From assembly GCF_900107835.1 (NCBI RefSeq), contig NZ_FNRG01000001.1:124001-188000 (forward strand): a stretch of 64,000 nt of DNA, read 5' to 3'. Source of the stretch: Oribacterium sp. KHPX15 (lineage in GTDB: Bacteria; Bacillota; Clostridia; Lachnospirales; Lachnospiraceae). The position numbers and the translations under genes are program-made. Below the pieces are notes generated by a model that was not told the DNA's origin, did not search any database, and saw only the letters and a program-made list of their open reading frames with translations. The first letter of the stretch is position 1; every line of letters starts with the position of its first letter. Of the stretch, positions 28,175 to 37,714 are shown one piece after another.

Positions 28175-30169
28175 ATGGGAATGGAGGACACAACTTTGGA
28201 AGAAAAAACAAACAACACAACAAAAGATGCGGGTGTGAACAGTATCCCGCAGGGCGGACAATCTGCCGAGGCGCAGGCAGTTGTCGATGAGATCATGAAA
28301 AAGTATGACCGTGAGTCAAATGTAAGACCCTGGAAGGGCGTTTACGACAAGGTCATCAAGGGGCTTCTTGCAGCATTCTCTCTTTTTATGATCTACATGA
28401 ATCTTTTTGCGGTGTGGGATGAGCGTATCAGACGTCCTTTATTCGTTGGTATAGTTATCTTATTCATTTTCATACTGTATCCTTCAGGTAAAAACCATCT
28501 GAAGCCACAGAAGCAGAACCACATACCGTTTTATGATCTGATCCTTGCGGTGGCAGGTTCCTTCAGCTTTTTCTATTTTGTAATTAACAATCGCGAGATT
28601 ATCAATCATGCGACCCGTATCAACCAGACAGAAATCATCCTCGGTGTTATCGGAATCATAGTTCTTGCCGAGTGCTGTCGAAGAGTTACAGGTATTCCTA
28701 TCGTTGTTGTAGCCGCGCTTTTTGTGGTTTATGCATTCAGTACAGGAGCTTCCTTACGTAAGATAGTTTACAACCTGTTCTACACTACTACAGGTGTTAT
28801 AGGAACTCCTATAGGAGTATGCAGTACCTACATCGTACTGTTTATCATATTCGGTGCATTCCTTGAAGCAACAGGTATTTCCGAGTTCTTTATCCAGTGT
28901 GCCAATGCTTTGGCCGGTTCAGCAACCGGCGGTCCCGCAAAGGTATCCGTTATTTCAAGTGCTCTTTGTGGTATGGTTTCAGGATCTTCTGTTGGTAATA
29001 CAGTTACCACAGGTTCAGTTACCATCCCTATGATGAAAGAAACCGGATTCCCGGGAGAGTTCGCAGGTGCGGTTGAGGCAGCTTCCTCAACAGGAGGACA
29101 GATCATGCCGCCTATCATGGGTGCAGCTGCATTCCTTATGGCAGAGATGATCGGTGTGCCGTATTCCAATATCGTTGTGAGAGCCATTCTTCCTGCGATA
29201 CTTTACTTCACCGGTATCTTCCTTATGGTTCATCTCCGTGCCAAGAGACTTGGTCTCAAGGGAATTCCAAAGGAAGATCTTCCTAAGTGGAAGGTGCTTC
29301 TCCCAAGAATTTACCTTCTGATACCTATCATTGCGCTGATCTATCTTATCTGTGCCGGATATACCATGAGCCGTGCAGCCATCATTGCCACCATACTTTG
29401 CGTTGTTGTAAGTATGTTTGACAAGGATCATCGTATGTCTCCGAAGGATATGTTCAATGCTCTTGTAACAGGTGCGAAGAATACATTGTCAATTGCGGCA
29501 GCCTGCGGTATCGCCGGAATCATTGCCGGAGTTGTTACCATGACAGGACTTGGTCAGGTATTCATCACAGCCATAGTGGGAGTATCACACGGAAACCTTC
29601 TGATAGCCCTTTTCCTTACCATGATCTGCTGTATCATTCTGGGAATGGGTGTACCTACAACAGCAACCTACATCATCATGGCAACAACATGTGCGCCGAT
29701 CCTTACAACAGGTATGGGACTTAATGCATTAAGTGCAAACATGTTCGTATTCTACTTTGGTATCGTTGCGGATATCACACCGCCTGTTGCACTTGCAGCT
29801 TATGCGGGTTCCGCTATCGCAAAGGCTGATCCTATGAAGACAGCTATCAATGCGACGAGACTTGCAATTGGAGCATTCCTTGTTCCGTATATCTTTTCAC
29901 TTAACCCGGCAATGCTGCTTATCGACACAGATGCCATAGGAGTTGTGATGATCGTTATCACCAGCTTCCTCGGAATGTTCGCGATTTCTGCATCGCTTGA
30001 GGGTTACACTGTTAAGCCTATCAACATGGTAGTACGTATATTGCTTGCCGTTGCAGGTCTTATGATGCTTTATCCCGGAACCCTGACCGATGTTATCGGT
30101 ATCGGAACCATCGCTGTTATCATGGCTGTTGATGTGATGCAGACCAAAAAGCAGAAGGCACAAGCATAA
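28175..30169 (+). CDS. TRAP transporter fused permease (4TM/12TM, TAXI type)
   Basis: The 664-residue membrane protein fuses the small (DctQ-like) and large (DctM-like) TRAP subunits: a cytoplasmic N-terminus (1-60), then many hydrophobic helices with the large-subunit signatures GGPAKVSVISSALCGMVSGS and MGVPTTATYI. It uses an ion gradient to move the solute delivered by the TAXI receptor. The ATG at 28175 lacks a good ribosome site; a TTG at 28196 in the same frame has GGAGG 8 nt upstream and may be the true start. A terminator follows. Confidence 0.93.
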   Translation: MGMEDTTLEEKTNNTTKDAGVNSIPQGGQSAEAQAVVDEIMKKYDRESNVRPWKGVYDKVIKGLLAAFSLFMIYMNLFAVWDERIRRPLFVGIVILFIFILYPSGKNHLKPQKQNHIPFYDLILAVAGSFSFFYFVINNREIINHATRINQTEIILGVIGIIVLAECCRRVTGIPIVVVAALFVVYAFSTGASLRKIVYNLFYTTTGVIGTPIGVCSTYIVLFIIFGAFLEATGISEFFIQCANALAGSATGGPAKVSVISSALCGMVSGSSVGNTVTTGSVTIPMMKETGFPGEFAGAVEAASSTGGQIMPPIMGAAAFLMAEMIGVPYSNIVVRAILPAILYFTGIFLMVHLRAKRLGLKGIPKEDLPKWKVLLPRIYLLIPIIALIYLICAGYTMSRAAIIATILCVVVSMFDKDHRMSPKDMFNALVTGAKNTLSIAAACGIAGIIAGVVTMTGLGQVFITAIVGVSHGNLLIALFLTMICCIILGMGVPTTATYIIMATTCAPILTTGMGLNALSANMFVFYFGIVADITPPVALAAYAGSAIAKADPMKTAINATRLAIGAFLVPYIFSLNPAMLLIDTDAIGVVMIVITSFLGMFAISASLEGYTVKPINMVVRILLAVAGLMMLYPGTLTDVIGIGTIAVIMAVDVMQTKKQKAQA

Positions 30170-30193
30170 GAAGAAATCGACTGATGTCATATG

Positions 30194-30228
30194 AACCGAT
30201 CGACACACGAGTGTCGGTCGGTTTTTTT
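30194..30228 (+). terminator. terminator after the TRAP permease
   Basis: AACCGATCGACAC (30194-30206) pairs with GTGTCGGTCGGTT (30211-30223), one wobble pair, followed by TTTTTT. Confidence 0.9.
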
Positions 30229-30431
30229 GATTCTGTTTTCTGATAAAAAACTATCCCTTTTTTAGATACCGACTAAAGAAGCAGTCATTCTGCTCCCTTT
30301 TTTGTGCCTGAATGAGGATTTTTTGTTATATCTGCTAGTCATTTTTGATAGATTACAAGCATAACTCCCTGTGATACGATGTGAGTAGTGGAATTATGTA
30401 TAGTTATGACTATATAGGGGAGAGAACGAAA

Positions 30432-31238
30432 ATGACTAATATTCTGGAGGATATTGCTGCCTACACTTATAAGCGAGTGGATAAGGCAAAAAGGTTAGTG
30501 TCGTTGGAGGAAATGAAAAGAAGAGCGGAGGCTATGGATCCCAATACCGGTTTTCCTTTTGAAAAGATATTAAGGGAACCCGGAATGAGTTTCATATGTG
30601 AATGCAAAAAAGCGTCACCTTCAAAAGGAATCATTGCAATGGATTTTCCGTATCTCAAGATCGCATACGAGTATGAAAAGGCAGGAGCTGCTGCAATCTC
30701 GGTACTTACGGAGCCCAAATGGTTTAAGGGCAGCAATGAGTATCTCAGACAGATTGCAGAGACCGTGAAGCTTCCTTGTCTCAGGAAGGATTTTGTGATC
30801 GATCCTTACATGATTTATGAGGCGAAAGTTCTGGGGGCAAAGGTTGTTCTTCTCATATGTGCATTGCTTGATGAGGAGAAACTAAAATCCTACATTGAGA
30901 TTGCTGACAGCCTGGGATTATCTGCTATCGTTGAAGCTCATGATGAGCAGGAGATCCGGAAGGCTGTGAATGCCGGAGCAAGAATAATCGGAGTTAATAA
31001 CAGAAACCTGAAGGACTTCACAGTAGACATCCACAACAGCATTAACCTTAGAAAATGTGTGCCGGAGGATATACTTTTTATTGCCGAGAGCGGTATAACC
31101 TGTCATGAAGATATCCTTGAGCTGGAAGCGGGTAATGTTAACGGCGTGCTTATCGGCGAAACACTCATGAGGGCGGCCGACAAGAAGGCTATGCTGGACG
31201 AACTCAGATTCGGTATACTTCGGGAGCAGGCAGTCTGA
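30432..31238 (+). CDS. trpC: indole-3-glycerol phosphate synthase
   Basis: The 268-residue TIM-barrel enzyme converts CdRP to indole-3-glycerol phosphate in tryptophan synthesis. Catalytic landmarks are CECKKASPSKG (56-66), LRKDF (about 116-120), a VEAH strand, GVNNRNL and FIAESGI. The frame is open upstream to 30381, but the ATG at 30432 follows GGGGAGAG. Its position is unusual: it lies alone upstream of the trp T-box, so tryptophan control by the T-box would not apply to it unless it has another control. No T-box was seen before it. Confidence 0.95.
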   Translation: MTNILEDIAAYTYKRVDKAKRLVSLEEMKRRAEAMDPNTGFPFEKILREPGMSFICECKKASPSKGIIAMDFPYLKIAYEYEKAGAAAISVLTEPKWFKGSNEYLRQIAETVKLPCLRKDFVIDPYMIYEAKVLGAKVVLLICALLDEEKLKSYIEIADSLGLSAIVEAHDEQEIRKAVNAGARIIGVNNRNLKDFTVDIHNSINLRKCVPEDILFIAESGITCHEDILELEAGNVNGVLIGETLMRAADKKAMLDELRFGILREQAV

Positions 31239-31370
31239 TTAGTCTGTTAAGTGCTAAAATGTGTTGTATATGGCTGGATATCTTTTTGAAGTAATACTGA
31301 AGATTTGAAAACTGATATTTAAGTTATTTTAGTTATAATTTTTCGGTATTTTTAAGTTGCCTGATAAGAA

Positions 31371-31399
31371 TTGACATTTAGTGTCAAAAGATTTATCGT
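31371..31399 (+). promoter_or_regulatory. promoter of the T-box/trpDFBA unit with overlapping dyad
   Basis: TTGACA (31371-31376), 17-nt spacer, TATCGT (31394-31399). The -35 hexamer is half of a perfect dyad, TTGACA-TTTAG-TGTCAA (31371-31387), which could be a repressor site. Transcription would start about 20 nt before the T-box. Confidence 0.6.
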
Positions 31400-31427
31400 A
31401 AATCTAAAGTTAATAAATTAAACCGTT

Positions 31428-31700
31428 GAGGCGGAGATTAAACTATGTATGCTCCCACAGAGAGTCGGCGATGGTGAGAATCCGGCGAAAAACAGCATGG
31501 CAAATGGACCGCTAAGGGCACAATGAAAAGCATCGATGTTAAGATGCTGAGTATCCTGTGACGTGAGACATACGTTAGTTGTCGGAGATATGAAGGTATC
31601 TCGCAAAGCGCACGAGTCATGTCGTGAAACAGGGTGGCACCGCGAATTATTCGTCCCTGGCAGAACCATATTTTATTATGGTTCTGCCAGGGACTTTTTA
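31428..31700 (+). promoter_or_regulatory. tryptophan T-box riboswitch
   Basis: The leader has the T-box motif AGGGTGGCACCGCG (31631-31644), which pairs with the 3' end of uncharged tRNA. Stem I runs from GAGGCGGAG near 31428 to ACCGC near 31508-31512, with the AGAGAGT and GGTGAGA stem-I motifs near 31460-31480. The likely specifier is TGG (31505-31507), the Trp codon, followed by the expected purine. Uncharged tRNA-Trp would stop the terminator at 31653 from forming and so turn on trpDFBA. Confidence 0.92.
31653..31700 (+). terminator. T-box-controlled terminator
   Basis: Arms 31653-31670 and 31677-31694 are a perfect 18-bp inverted repeat with a 6-nt loop, followed by TTTTTATATTT. It overlaps the 3' side of the antiterminator. 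Confidence 0.93.
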
Positions 31701-31774
31701 TATTTACGGAAGACATAAAGCGCAGCGTGAGATCAGGATTTTCAAAAGAGGAAGAACCTCGGAGGGAGAACAAA

Positions 31775-32800
31775 ATGATCAGAAATGCAATCGACAAAAT
31801 AGCAACATTAAAGGGTGACCTGACCTATGAAGAGGCTTACACAGTTATGACTGAGATCATGACAGGTCAGACAACACCTACGCAGAACGCGGCATTTTTA
31901 GCTGCACTTTCAACCAAGTCCACTAAGGCTGAGACTATAGATGAGATTTCAGGCTGTGCGGCTGCTATGAGAGAGCAGGCAACCAAGGTTCCACATCCGG
32001 GCATGGAGGTTCTTGAAATAGTGGGAACCGGAGGAGACGGAGCTCATAGTTTTAATATTTCCACCACAGCTGCTATGGTCATAGCCGCAGCGGGAATAAA
32101 AGTTGCAAAGCATGGTAACAGAGCGGCATCTTCACTTTCCGGTACAGCTGACTGCCAGGAGGCTTTGGGAGTAAATATCCAGCAGGATGTGGAAAAGGCA
32201 CAGGAGCTTCTGAAGGATGTAGGCATTTGCTTCCTCTTCGCACAGAAGTATCACTCAGCTATGAAATATGTGGGACCTATCAGAAAAGAGCTTGGCTTCC
32301 GTACAGTTTTCAATATTCTGGGACCCCTCACAAATCCTGCAAATCCGGATATGTTCCTCCTTGGAGTATATGACGAATACCTGGTTGAACCGGTGGCAAA
32401 GGTTCTTGATAAGCTTGGGGTAAAGAGAGCATTTGTGGTTTACGGTCAGGACAAGATGGATGAGATTTCCGCTTCGGCACCCACCACACTTTGCGAGCTT
32501 AAGAACGGTTACTACAGAACCACTGTTATCAAGCCGGAGGACTTTGGACTTGTAAGAGGTACCAAGGATGAACTTGTGGGAGGAACTCCTGCGGAGAATG
32601 CATTGATCACAAGAAAGATTTTAAGCGGAGACATTCAGGGCACCAAGAGAAATGCAGTACTGCTCAATGCCGGAGCTTCAATATATCTTGGCGGTAAGGC
32701 AGACAGCATTGAAGAGGGCGTAAAGAAGGCAGCGGAGCTTATCGACAGTGGAGCAGCTTTAAAGAAACTGGAAGAGTATATCATCGCAAGTAATGCTTAA
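31775..32800 (+). CDS. trpD: anthranilate phosphoribosyltransferase
   Basis: It joins PRPP to anthranilate. The 341-residue protein has the PRPP loop GTGGD (84-88), KHGNRAASS and the [10 protein letters not shown] segment. The frame is open upstream through the T-box to 31634, but the ATG at 31775 follows GGAGGGAG and gives the family's N-terminus. It is the first gene under T-box control and is separate from trpG, which is not in this window. Confidence 0.96.
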   Translation: MIRNAIDKIATLKGDLTYEEAYTVMTEIMTGQTTPTQNAAFLAALSTKSTKAETIDEISGCAAAMREQATKVPHPGMEVLEIVGTGGDGAHSFNISTTAAMVIAAAGIKVAKHGNRAASSLSGTADCQEALGVNIQQDVEKAQELLKDVGICFLFAQKYHSAMKYVGPIRKELGFRTVFNILGPLTNPANPDMFLLGVYDEYLVEPVAKVLDKLGVKRAFVVYGQDKMDEISASAPTTLCELKNGYYRTTVIKPEDFGLVRGTKDELVGGTPAENALITRKILSGDIQGTKRNAVLLNAGASIYLGGKADSIEEGVKKAAELIDSGAALKKLEEYIIASNA

Positions 32801-32832
32801 TTTATCCCCGTTTCGAAGAATTTGGAGTTGTT

Positions 32833-33507
32833 ATGACAAAGATCAAGATCTGCGGTCTGAGAAGACCTGAGGATATCGAAACAGTAAATAAATATCATCC
32901 CGAATATGTGGGCTTCGTATTTTATAAAAAGAGCAAACGCTATGTGACGGAAGAAGAGGCTGAGAAGCTCAGAGCCCTTCTTGATGAAAAGATAATTTCT
33001 GTAGGAGTTTTCGTTAATGCTGATAAAGCTGAAATATTGAGGCTGATGCGAAAGGGAATCATCACAGTGGCACAGCTTCACGGAAATGAATCCGAGGATT
33101 ATATAAGAGAGCTAAAGGAAGAACTTAGTAAGCCAGGAAAATTTCCTGAAGAAAAAGAATATAGGACCGATGGTGAAATCATCAAGGCATTTGTATTTAA
33201 ATGTCCTGAGGCTGTATCAGAGATTATAAGTCGTACCTCTGAAATCCTGAAGGAAGCTGAAATGAGTTCCGCGGATTATATTCTGTTTGATAACGGATAT
33301 GGCTCGGGGGAAGCATTTGACTGGAGTATACTCAGGGATTTTAAAAAACCGTATTTCCTGGCCGGAGGACTTAATCCGGAAAATGTTTCGGAAGCCATAG
33401 AAAAGCTGAAGCCCTATGCAGTGGATGTCAGCTCCGGAGTGGAAACTGATGGCTTTAAGGATGCTGAAAAGATCAGGGCATTTATAGATAATGTCAGGAA
33501 GCATTGA
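32833..33507 (+). CDS. trpF: phosphoribosylanthranilate isomerase
   Basis: This 224-residue TIM-barrel enzyme opens with KIKICGLRRPED (catalytic Cys7), has VAQLHGNE in the middle, a catalytic-Asp strand LFDNGYGSGEAFDW, and a C-terminal phosphate-binding AGGLNPENV and VDVSSGVE. It sits in the usual order between trpD and trpB. Start is supported by GGAGTTGTT, a weak ribosome site, and by the family N-terminus. Slightly longer than common TrpF (about 200) because of a lysine- and glutamate-rich insertion near 95-110. Confidence 0.95.
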   Translation: MTKIKICGLRRPEDIETVNKYHPEYVGFVFYKKSKRYVTEEEAEKLRALLDEKIISVGVFVNADKAEILRLMRKGIITVAQLHGNESEDYIRELKEELSKPGKFPEEKEYRTDGEIIKAFVFKCPEAVSEIISRTSEILKEAEMSSADYILFDNGYGSGEAFDWSILRDFKKPYFLAGGLNPENVSEAIEKLKPYAVDVSSGVETDGFKDAEKIRAFIDNVRKH

Positions 33508-33650
33508 GTTTAAGCAAACCAAAAGATGACCTATAAGAAAACAGGAAGCCAAATCATGTTGATTATATAGAAAACTCAAATTGAGTATTGAAGAATCAAT
33601 CAGAAATAATTGGGCATGTACCGGTTGATAAAGAAAAAAGAGGAGAAAAA

Positions 33651-34841
33651 ATGAATCAGAGCAATGGAAGATTTGGTGTTCATGGTGGGCAGTACATACC
33701 TGAAACACTTATGAACGCAGTAATAGAACTTGAGGAAGCCTACAACAAATATAAGGACGACCCTGAGTTTAACAGGGAGCTTATCGAGCTTTACAATGAG
33801 TATGCAAACCGTCCGTCGAGACTTTACTACGCAAAGCGAATGACCGAGGATCTTGGCGGTGCGAAGATTTACTTAAAGAGAGAGGATCTCAACCATACCG
33901 GTGCCCACAAGATCAACAACTGTCTCGGACAGGCGCTGCTTGCAAAGAAGATGGGAAAGACCCGCCTTATCGCTGAAACCGGTGCAGGCCAGCACGGAGT
34001 GGCAACGGCAACTGTTGCGGCACTTCTTGACATGGAGTGTGTGGTTTTTATGGGTAAAGAGGATATGGAGCGCCAGGCTCTCAATGTCTACAAAATGCGC
34101 CTTCTAGGTTCAGAGGTTGTGCCGGTGACAACAGGTACCGGTACTCTCAAGGATGCAGTTTCACAGGCCATGCGTGAATGGACTTCAAGAATTGAGGATA
34201 CACACTATTGTCTCGGATCCGTAATGGGACCTCATCCCTTCCCGACTATAGTACGTGATTTTCAGGCGGTTATCTCAAGAGAGATAAAGGAGCAGATGCT
34301 TGAAAAGGAGGGCAGGCTTCCGGATGTGGTTGTAGCCTGCGTAGGAGGCGGCTCCAATGCCATCGGTACTTTCTATCATTTTATCGATGACAAAGATGTA
34401 AAGCTTATAGGCTGTGAAGCTGCGGGCAGAGGCATTGACACCTTTGAAACGGCAGCTACCATCAATACCGGACGTCTCGGCATTTTCCACGGTATGAAGT
34501 CCTATTTCTGCCAGAATGAGTACGGTCAGATCGCACCGGTTTATTCTATTTCCGCAGGACTTGATTATCCGGGAATAGGACCTGAGCACGCTTATCTTCA
34601 TGACATCGGAAGAGCACAGTATGTAGCGATTACGGATGATGAGGCGGTGGAGGCATTTGAATATCTTTCAAAGCTGGAGGGAATCATTCCTGCCATTGAG
34701 TCATCACATGCCCTGGCTTATGTTAAGAAGCTGGCGCCAACCATGTCAAAGGATCAGATCATAGTTGTAACTGTTTCCGGAAGAGGAGACAAGGACTGTG
34801 CAGCCATCGCACGTTACAGAGGGGAGGTAATTTCAGAATGA
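33651..34841 (+). CDS. trpB: tryptophan synthase beta subunit
   Basis: The 396-residue PLP enzyme condenses indole with serine. Lys87 in [10 protein letters not shown] is the PLP lysine, the same number as in the Salmonella enzyme, and GGGSNA binds the PLP phosphate. It belongs to the common TrpB1 group that partners TrpA. The ATG at 33651 with AGAGGAGAAAA is chosen over an upstream in-frame codon at 33588. Its last four bases overlap the trpA start (ATGA), so translation is coupled for 1:1 assembly. Confidence 0.97.
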   Translation: MNQSNGRFGVHGGQYIPETLMNAVIELEEAYNKYKDDPEFNRELIELYNEYANRPSRLYYAKRMTEDLGGAKIYLKREDLNHTGAHKINNCLGQALLAKKMGKTRLIAETGAGQHGVATATVAALLDMECVVFMGKEDMERQALNVYKMRLLGSEVVPVTTGTGTLKDAVSQAMREWTSRIEDTHYCLGSVMGPHPFPTIVRDFQAVISREIKEQMLEKEGRLPDVVVACVGGGSNAIGTFYHFIDDKDVKLIGCEAAGRGIDTFETAATINTGRLGIFHGMKSYFCQNEYGQIAPVYSISAGLDYPGIGPEHAYLHDIGRAQYVAITDDEAVEAFEYLSKLEGIIPAIESSHALAYVKKLAPTMSKDQIIVVTVSGRGDKDCAAIARYRGEVISE

Positions 34842-35614
34842 GCAGGATCACAGATGCATTTAAAGAGCATAAGGCATTTATACCGTTTATTACATGTGGG
34901 GATCCGGATCTGGAGACCACAAGAAGATGCGTACTTGAGATGGTGAAAAACGGAGCAGATATCATCGAGCTTGGAATACCTTTTTCAGATCCTACTGCTG
35001 AGGGACCGGTTATTATGGAGGCGGACAACAGAGCGCTCTCAGGCGGCGCCACCACAGACCGTATCTTTGAATTCACGAAAGAACTTCGCAAGGAAACGGA
35101 AGTTCCCTTCATCTATATGACTTATGCTAATGTTGTTTTCTCCTACGGAATCGAAAAATTCATAAAGGAAGCTTCCGATTCAGGTGTCAGCGGCATTATC
35201 CTTCCGGATGTGCCCTATGAGGAGAGGGGAGAATTTGAGGAGGTCTGCGATAAATATGAGGTGGAGTTTATTTCCATGATCGCACCTACTTCCCAGGACA
35301 GAATCAAGATGATTGCTAAGGATGCAAAGGGATATATATACGTGGTTTCCTCCCTTGGAGTTACAGGTTCAAGATCAAGCATTACCACAGATATAGGATC
35401 CATGGTGAAGCTTGTAAAGGAATGTACAGACATCCCTTGCGCTGTGGGCTTCGGTATTTCCAATGCCGACCAGGCGGAGGCAATGGCAAAGGTAAGTGAC
35501 GGCGCCATCGTGGGATCCGCTATTGTAAAGATAATTGCTGAACACGGCAAGGATGCGCCGGAGAAGGTGGGAGCATTTGTGAAGGAACTGGCTCAGGCGG
35601 TGCACGAGGCGTGA
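34838..35614 (+). CDS. trpA: tryptophan synthase alpha subunit
   Basis: The 258-residue TIM barrel cleaves indole-3-glycerol phosphate and passes indole to TrpB. Catalytic Glu44 is in [11 protein letters not shown]. The position equivalent to Salmonella Asp60 is Glu55 (PTAEGP instead of PLADGP); this acid-for-acid change is known in some clostridial TrpA proteins. A phosphate-binding GVTGSRSS and a GFGISN segment are present. It closes the T-box operon and a terminator follows. Confidence 0.95.
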   Translation: MSRITDAFKEHKAFIPFITCGDPDLETTRRCVLEMVKNGADIIELGIPFSDPTAEGPVIMEADNRALSGGATTDRIFEFTKELRKETEVPFIYMTYANVVFSYGIEKFIKEASDSGVSGIILPDVPYEERGEFEEVCDKYEVEFISMIAPTSQDRIKMIAKDAKGYIYVVSSLGVTGSRSSITTDIGSMVKLVKECTDIPCAVGFGISNADQAEAMAKVSDGAIVGSAIVKIIAEHGKDAPEKVGAFVKELAQAVHEA

Positions 35615-35638
35615 TAATGTAAATAACCTATAAGGTGA

Positions 35639-35684
35639 AAAGCAATGGGATTATGGAAAAATACTGATTCCGTTGCTTTTTTTT
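35639..35684 (+). terminator. terminator after trpA
   Basis: AAAGCAATGGGAT (35639-35651) pairs with ATTCCGTTGCTTT (35667-35679) with wobble pairs, followed by a T-run. Confidence 0.85.
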
Positions 35685-35812
35685 GACCAAAGAGTTGTAT
35701 AATGGAGTAAGTTAATGAACAAAGAATAAAGGTTGACTGACCGGTTGAGAGTTCTTCGTTCAAATGTGAAAAAGTATGTTATGGAAAAACGTGACTAATG
35801 GAAAGGAAAAAT

Positions 35813-36205
35813 ATGCAGAGAGCAGAAAAGTTTTTAAAGGAAGCGGGAACCTATTATCTTGCAACAGTTGAGGGAGATCAGCCAAGAGTAAGACCCTTCG
35901 GAACAGCAAACATTTTCGATGGAAAGCTGTACATCCAGACAGGAAAGAAGAAGGACGTTTCAAAGCAGATTCACATCAATCCAAAGGTTGAGCTTTGCGC
36001 TTTCAAGGATGGCACCTGGCTTAGAATAGCCGGCGAGCTTGTTTCTGATGACAGACGTGAGGCAAAGCAGGCAATGCTTGATGCATATCCCTCACTTCAG
36101 GGCATGTATTCAGCTGATGATGACAACACAGAGGTACTCTACCTCAAGGATGCAACAGCAACCTACTGCTCATTTACAGCTGCACCGGAAGTTGAAAAGT
36201 TTTGA
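35813..36205 (+). CDS. pyridoxamine 5'-phosphate oxidase-family flavin-binding protein
   Basis: This 130-residue protein has the split-barrel flavin fold: LATVEGDQPRVRPFG, then KLYIQTGKKKDVSKQI and a WLRIAGEL strand. Short stand-alone members of this family usually bind FMN or F420-like cofactors and reduce small molecules; the true substrate is not predictable. Two in-frame ATGs exist (35798 and 35813); the second has AAGGAAAAAT at the right distance. It stands alone between two terminators. Confidence 0.88.
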   Translation: MQRAEKFLKEAGTYYLATVEGDQPRVRPFGTANIFDGKLYIQTGKKKDVSKQIHINPKVELCAFKDGTWLRIAGELVSDDRREAKQAMLDAYPSLQGMYSADDDNTEVLYLKDATATYCSFTAAPEVEKF

Positions 36206-36220
36206 TTTTATAAAGCAATG

Positions 36221-36263
36221 AAAAGCCGTTTGCGGTCGAGAGGTCGTCAGCCGGCTTTTTTTT
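36221..36263 (+). terminator. terminator after the flavin-binding protein gene
   Basis: AAAAGCCG (36221-36228) pairs with CGGCTTTT (36252-36259), then a T-run; an inner stem lies in the loop. Confidence 0.8.
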
Positions 36264-36286
36264 AAGAGGCTGAATAACTATTTAAG

Positions 36287-36323
36287 TTCAGCCGGGAACT
36301 GCCCTATTTATGTCCCGGCTGAA
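36287..36323. repeat. palindromic stem-loop, GTTCAGCCG type
   Basis: TTCAGCCGGGA (36287-36297) and TCCCGGCTGAA (36313-36323) are perfect inverted arms around 15 nt. No T-tract. The arm begins like that of the stem-loop at 5444-5479 (AGTTCAGCCGG in both). Confidence 0.5.
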
Positions 36324-36479
36324 TTGCTATGAATGACCACTTGTGGGTTTCTCTTTGCAGAATAATCCCTTATCGACAGCAAAGTCAATCTATGGTAAAA
36401 TACCTCGGTATCTTATGCAAAAACTAGCGGATGCGGAGTGCAGGATGTAAGCATTCGCCTAAACCAGGAGGTTTTATAT

Positions 36480-37244
36480 ATGGCAGATTATGCAGAGAGA
36501 GCCAATGAAAAGTTCGTTGAGGCTATCACTAAGATCAAAGAATCACAGGGCGAAGATAAAGAAGCAAATCAGGCTGTAACAGACATGCTTTTGGATGGGA
36601 CAGCGCAGTTCCTTATGCCGGTAATGATCACAGATGAGCCGGAGAAGGAAAGAAAGCTTCTTTACGGAGTTGTTTCCATGAAGGACAAGCAGCCTTACTA
36701 CATGATGTTCACAAGCAGACAGAAGCTTAAAGAGTGGAACAAAGAAGGCAGAAAGATAAAGACAGTTACCCATAACTTTGAGGAAGCTGCAAACAAGGCT
36801 TTTGGGGATCCAAGAATTTTCGGATTTGTAGTAAATCCCGGCAGCGATAATTTCATCATTGCACGTTCGGTTATTTCAGAGCTTCTTTCAAAGCTGAACG
36901 GCAAGGCATTCGACCTTGAGGGCGAGAAGTCCAGGGAAGACGAGGATGTAACATTCCAGGATGTTCGTGAGGATGAGGTAACAGCGGAACTTAAGGCTGC
37001 ACTTACAGAAGCCTGCAAGAAAAACCATAATATCATAAAGGTTTTCTTCAGAGATATGATCAGAAAGGGACATCTTGATTATGTTCTTATCATTGACCAT
37101 ATCGGACCTATGGATGTAACCTTCCCTCAGATAATGGAGGTTTGCAAGGCACATTCACATGGAAGAAGTGTGGCACTCCTTTCAGCAAAAGCACCTATCG
37201 CACCTAAGGCAATCAAGGGAGTAGAACCATTTTTCATGAAATAA
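36480..37244 (+). CDS. SseB-family protein
   Basis: The 254-residue protein has an N-terminal SseB domain (about 20-125, with LLYGVVSMKDKQPYYMMFTSRQKLKEW split over two strands) and a C-terminal SseB-associated domain (about 165-250, IDHIGPMDVTFPQIMEVC). SseB-type proteins are widespread, soluble and poorly understood; the E. coli name comes from a serine-sensitivity phenotype. The ATG at 36480 follows CCAGGAGG, so the earlier in-frame codon at 36438 is not used. It sits just upstream of the SCIFF gene, which has its own promoter. Confidence 0.85.
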   Translation: MADYAERANEKFVEAITKIKESQGEDKEANQAVTDMLLDGTAQFLMPVMITDEPEKERKLLYGVVSMKDKQPYYMMFTSRQKLKEWNKEGRKIKTVTHNFEEAANKAFGDPRIFGFVVNPGSDNFIIARSVISELLSKLNGKAFDLEGEKSREDEDVTFQDVREDEVTAELKAALTEACKKNHNIIKVFFRDMIRKGHLDYVLIIDHIGPMDVTFPQIMEVCKAHSHGRSVALLSAKAPIAPKAIKGVEPFFMK

Positions 37245-37267
37245 TACATTGATGAAATGTGTTTTCC

Positions 37268-37297
37268 TTGACAAAGGTATAGTTTGACTAGTAATAT
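37268..37297 (+). promoter_or_regulatory. promoter of the SCIFF gene
   Basis: TTGACA (37268-37273), 18-nt spacer, TAATAT (37292-37297). A second set (TTGACT at 37284 with TATACT/TATTAT downstream) overlaps it. Start would fall about 40-45 nt before the SCIFF gene. Confidence 0.6.
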
Positions 37298-37346
37298 TTT
37301 TCTATATACTTTATTATAAGTAATCACTTAAGAAAGAGGTGTTAAT

Positions 37347-37493
37347 ATGAAGCATATCATGACATTAGATACCAGAGACATGAAGAGATCAGAAGAGAAG
37401 GGCGGATGCGGTGAGTGCCAGACATCTTGCCAGTCAGCTTGCAAGACAAGCTGCGGTATTGCTAACCAGCAGTGCGAGAACGAGAACGCTTAA
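37347..37493 (+). CDS. SCIFF peptide, six-cysteine ranthipeptide precursor
   Basis: A 48-residue peptide starting MKHIMTLDTRDMKRS with six cysteines at 21, 24, 28, 32, 36 and 43, the exact layout of SCIFF (six Cys in forty-five) precursors. The leader (1-19) is conserved, and the Cys-rich core is where the maturase forms sulfur-to-alpha or gamma-carbon thioether links. These RiPPs are nearly universal in Clostridia, and related ranthipeptides were tied to quorum sensing in some clostridia. AGAGGTG is the ribosome site. It is a small gene that automatic annotation could miss. Confidence 0.97.
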   Translation: MKHIMTLDTRDMKRSEEKGGCGECQTSCQSACKTSCGIANQQCENENA

Positions 37494-37508
37494 TTTTCAG
37501 ATTCGCAA

Positions 37509-37538
37509 AGCCGAGGCGATTGAAGCCCCGGCTCTTTT
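37509..37538 (+). terminator. hairpin between SCIFF and its maturase gene
   Basis: AGCCGAGGC (37509-37517) pairs with GCCCCGGCT (37525-37533) apart from one mismatch, followed by CTTTTG. It probably lowers readthrough so that peptide exceeds enzyme. Confidence 0.65.
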
Positions 37539-37714
37539 GATGTATAAAGCCCGGATAAAAGCATTTGCAAACTGAACACTTGCAGATTCTGACAATGCTA
37601 TGCATTGAATAAGCCGGTGTTTGTAGTCTTATGATGAAGGAACTATATAGATCTGAGCCTGAATGTCAGATGATATTGTTCCAAACACAGTATTTATAGG
37701 AGATTTAGAATTTA

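Noticed and set aside
31634-31774. N-terminal extension of trpD through the T-box
   Set aside because: This region is the T-box antiterminator and terminator; the ATG at 31775 has GGAGGGAG and matches TrpD.
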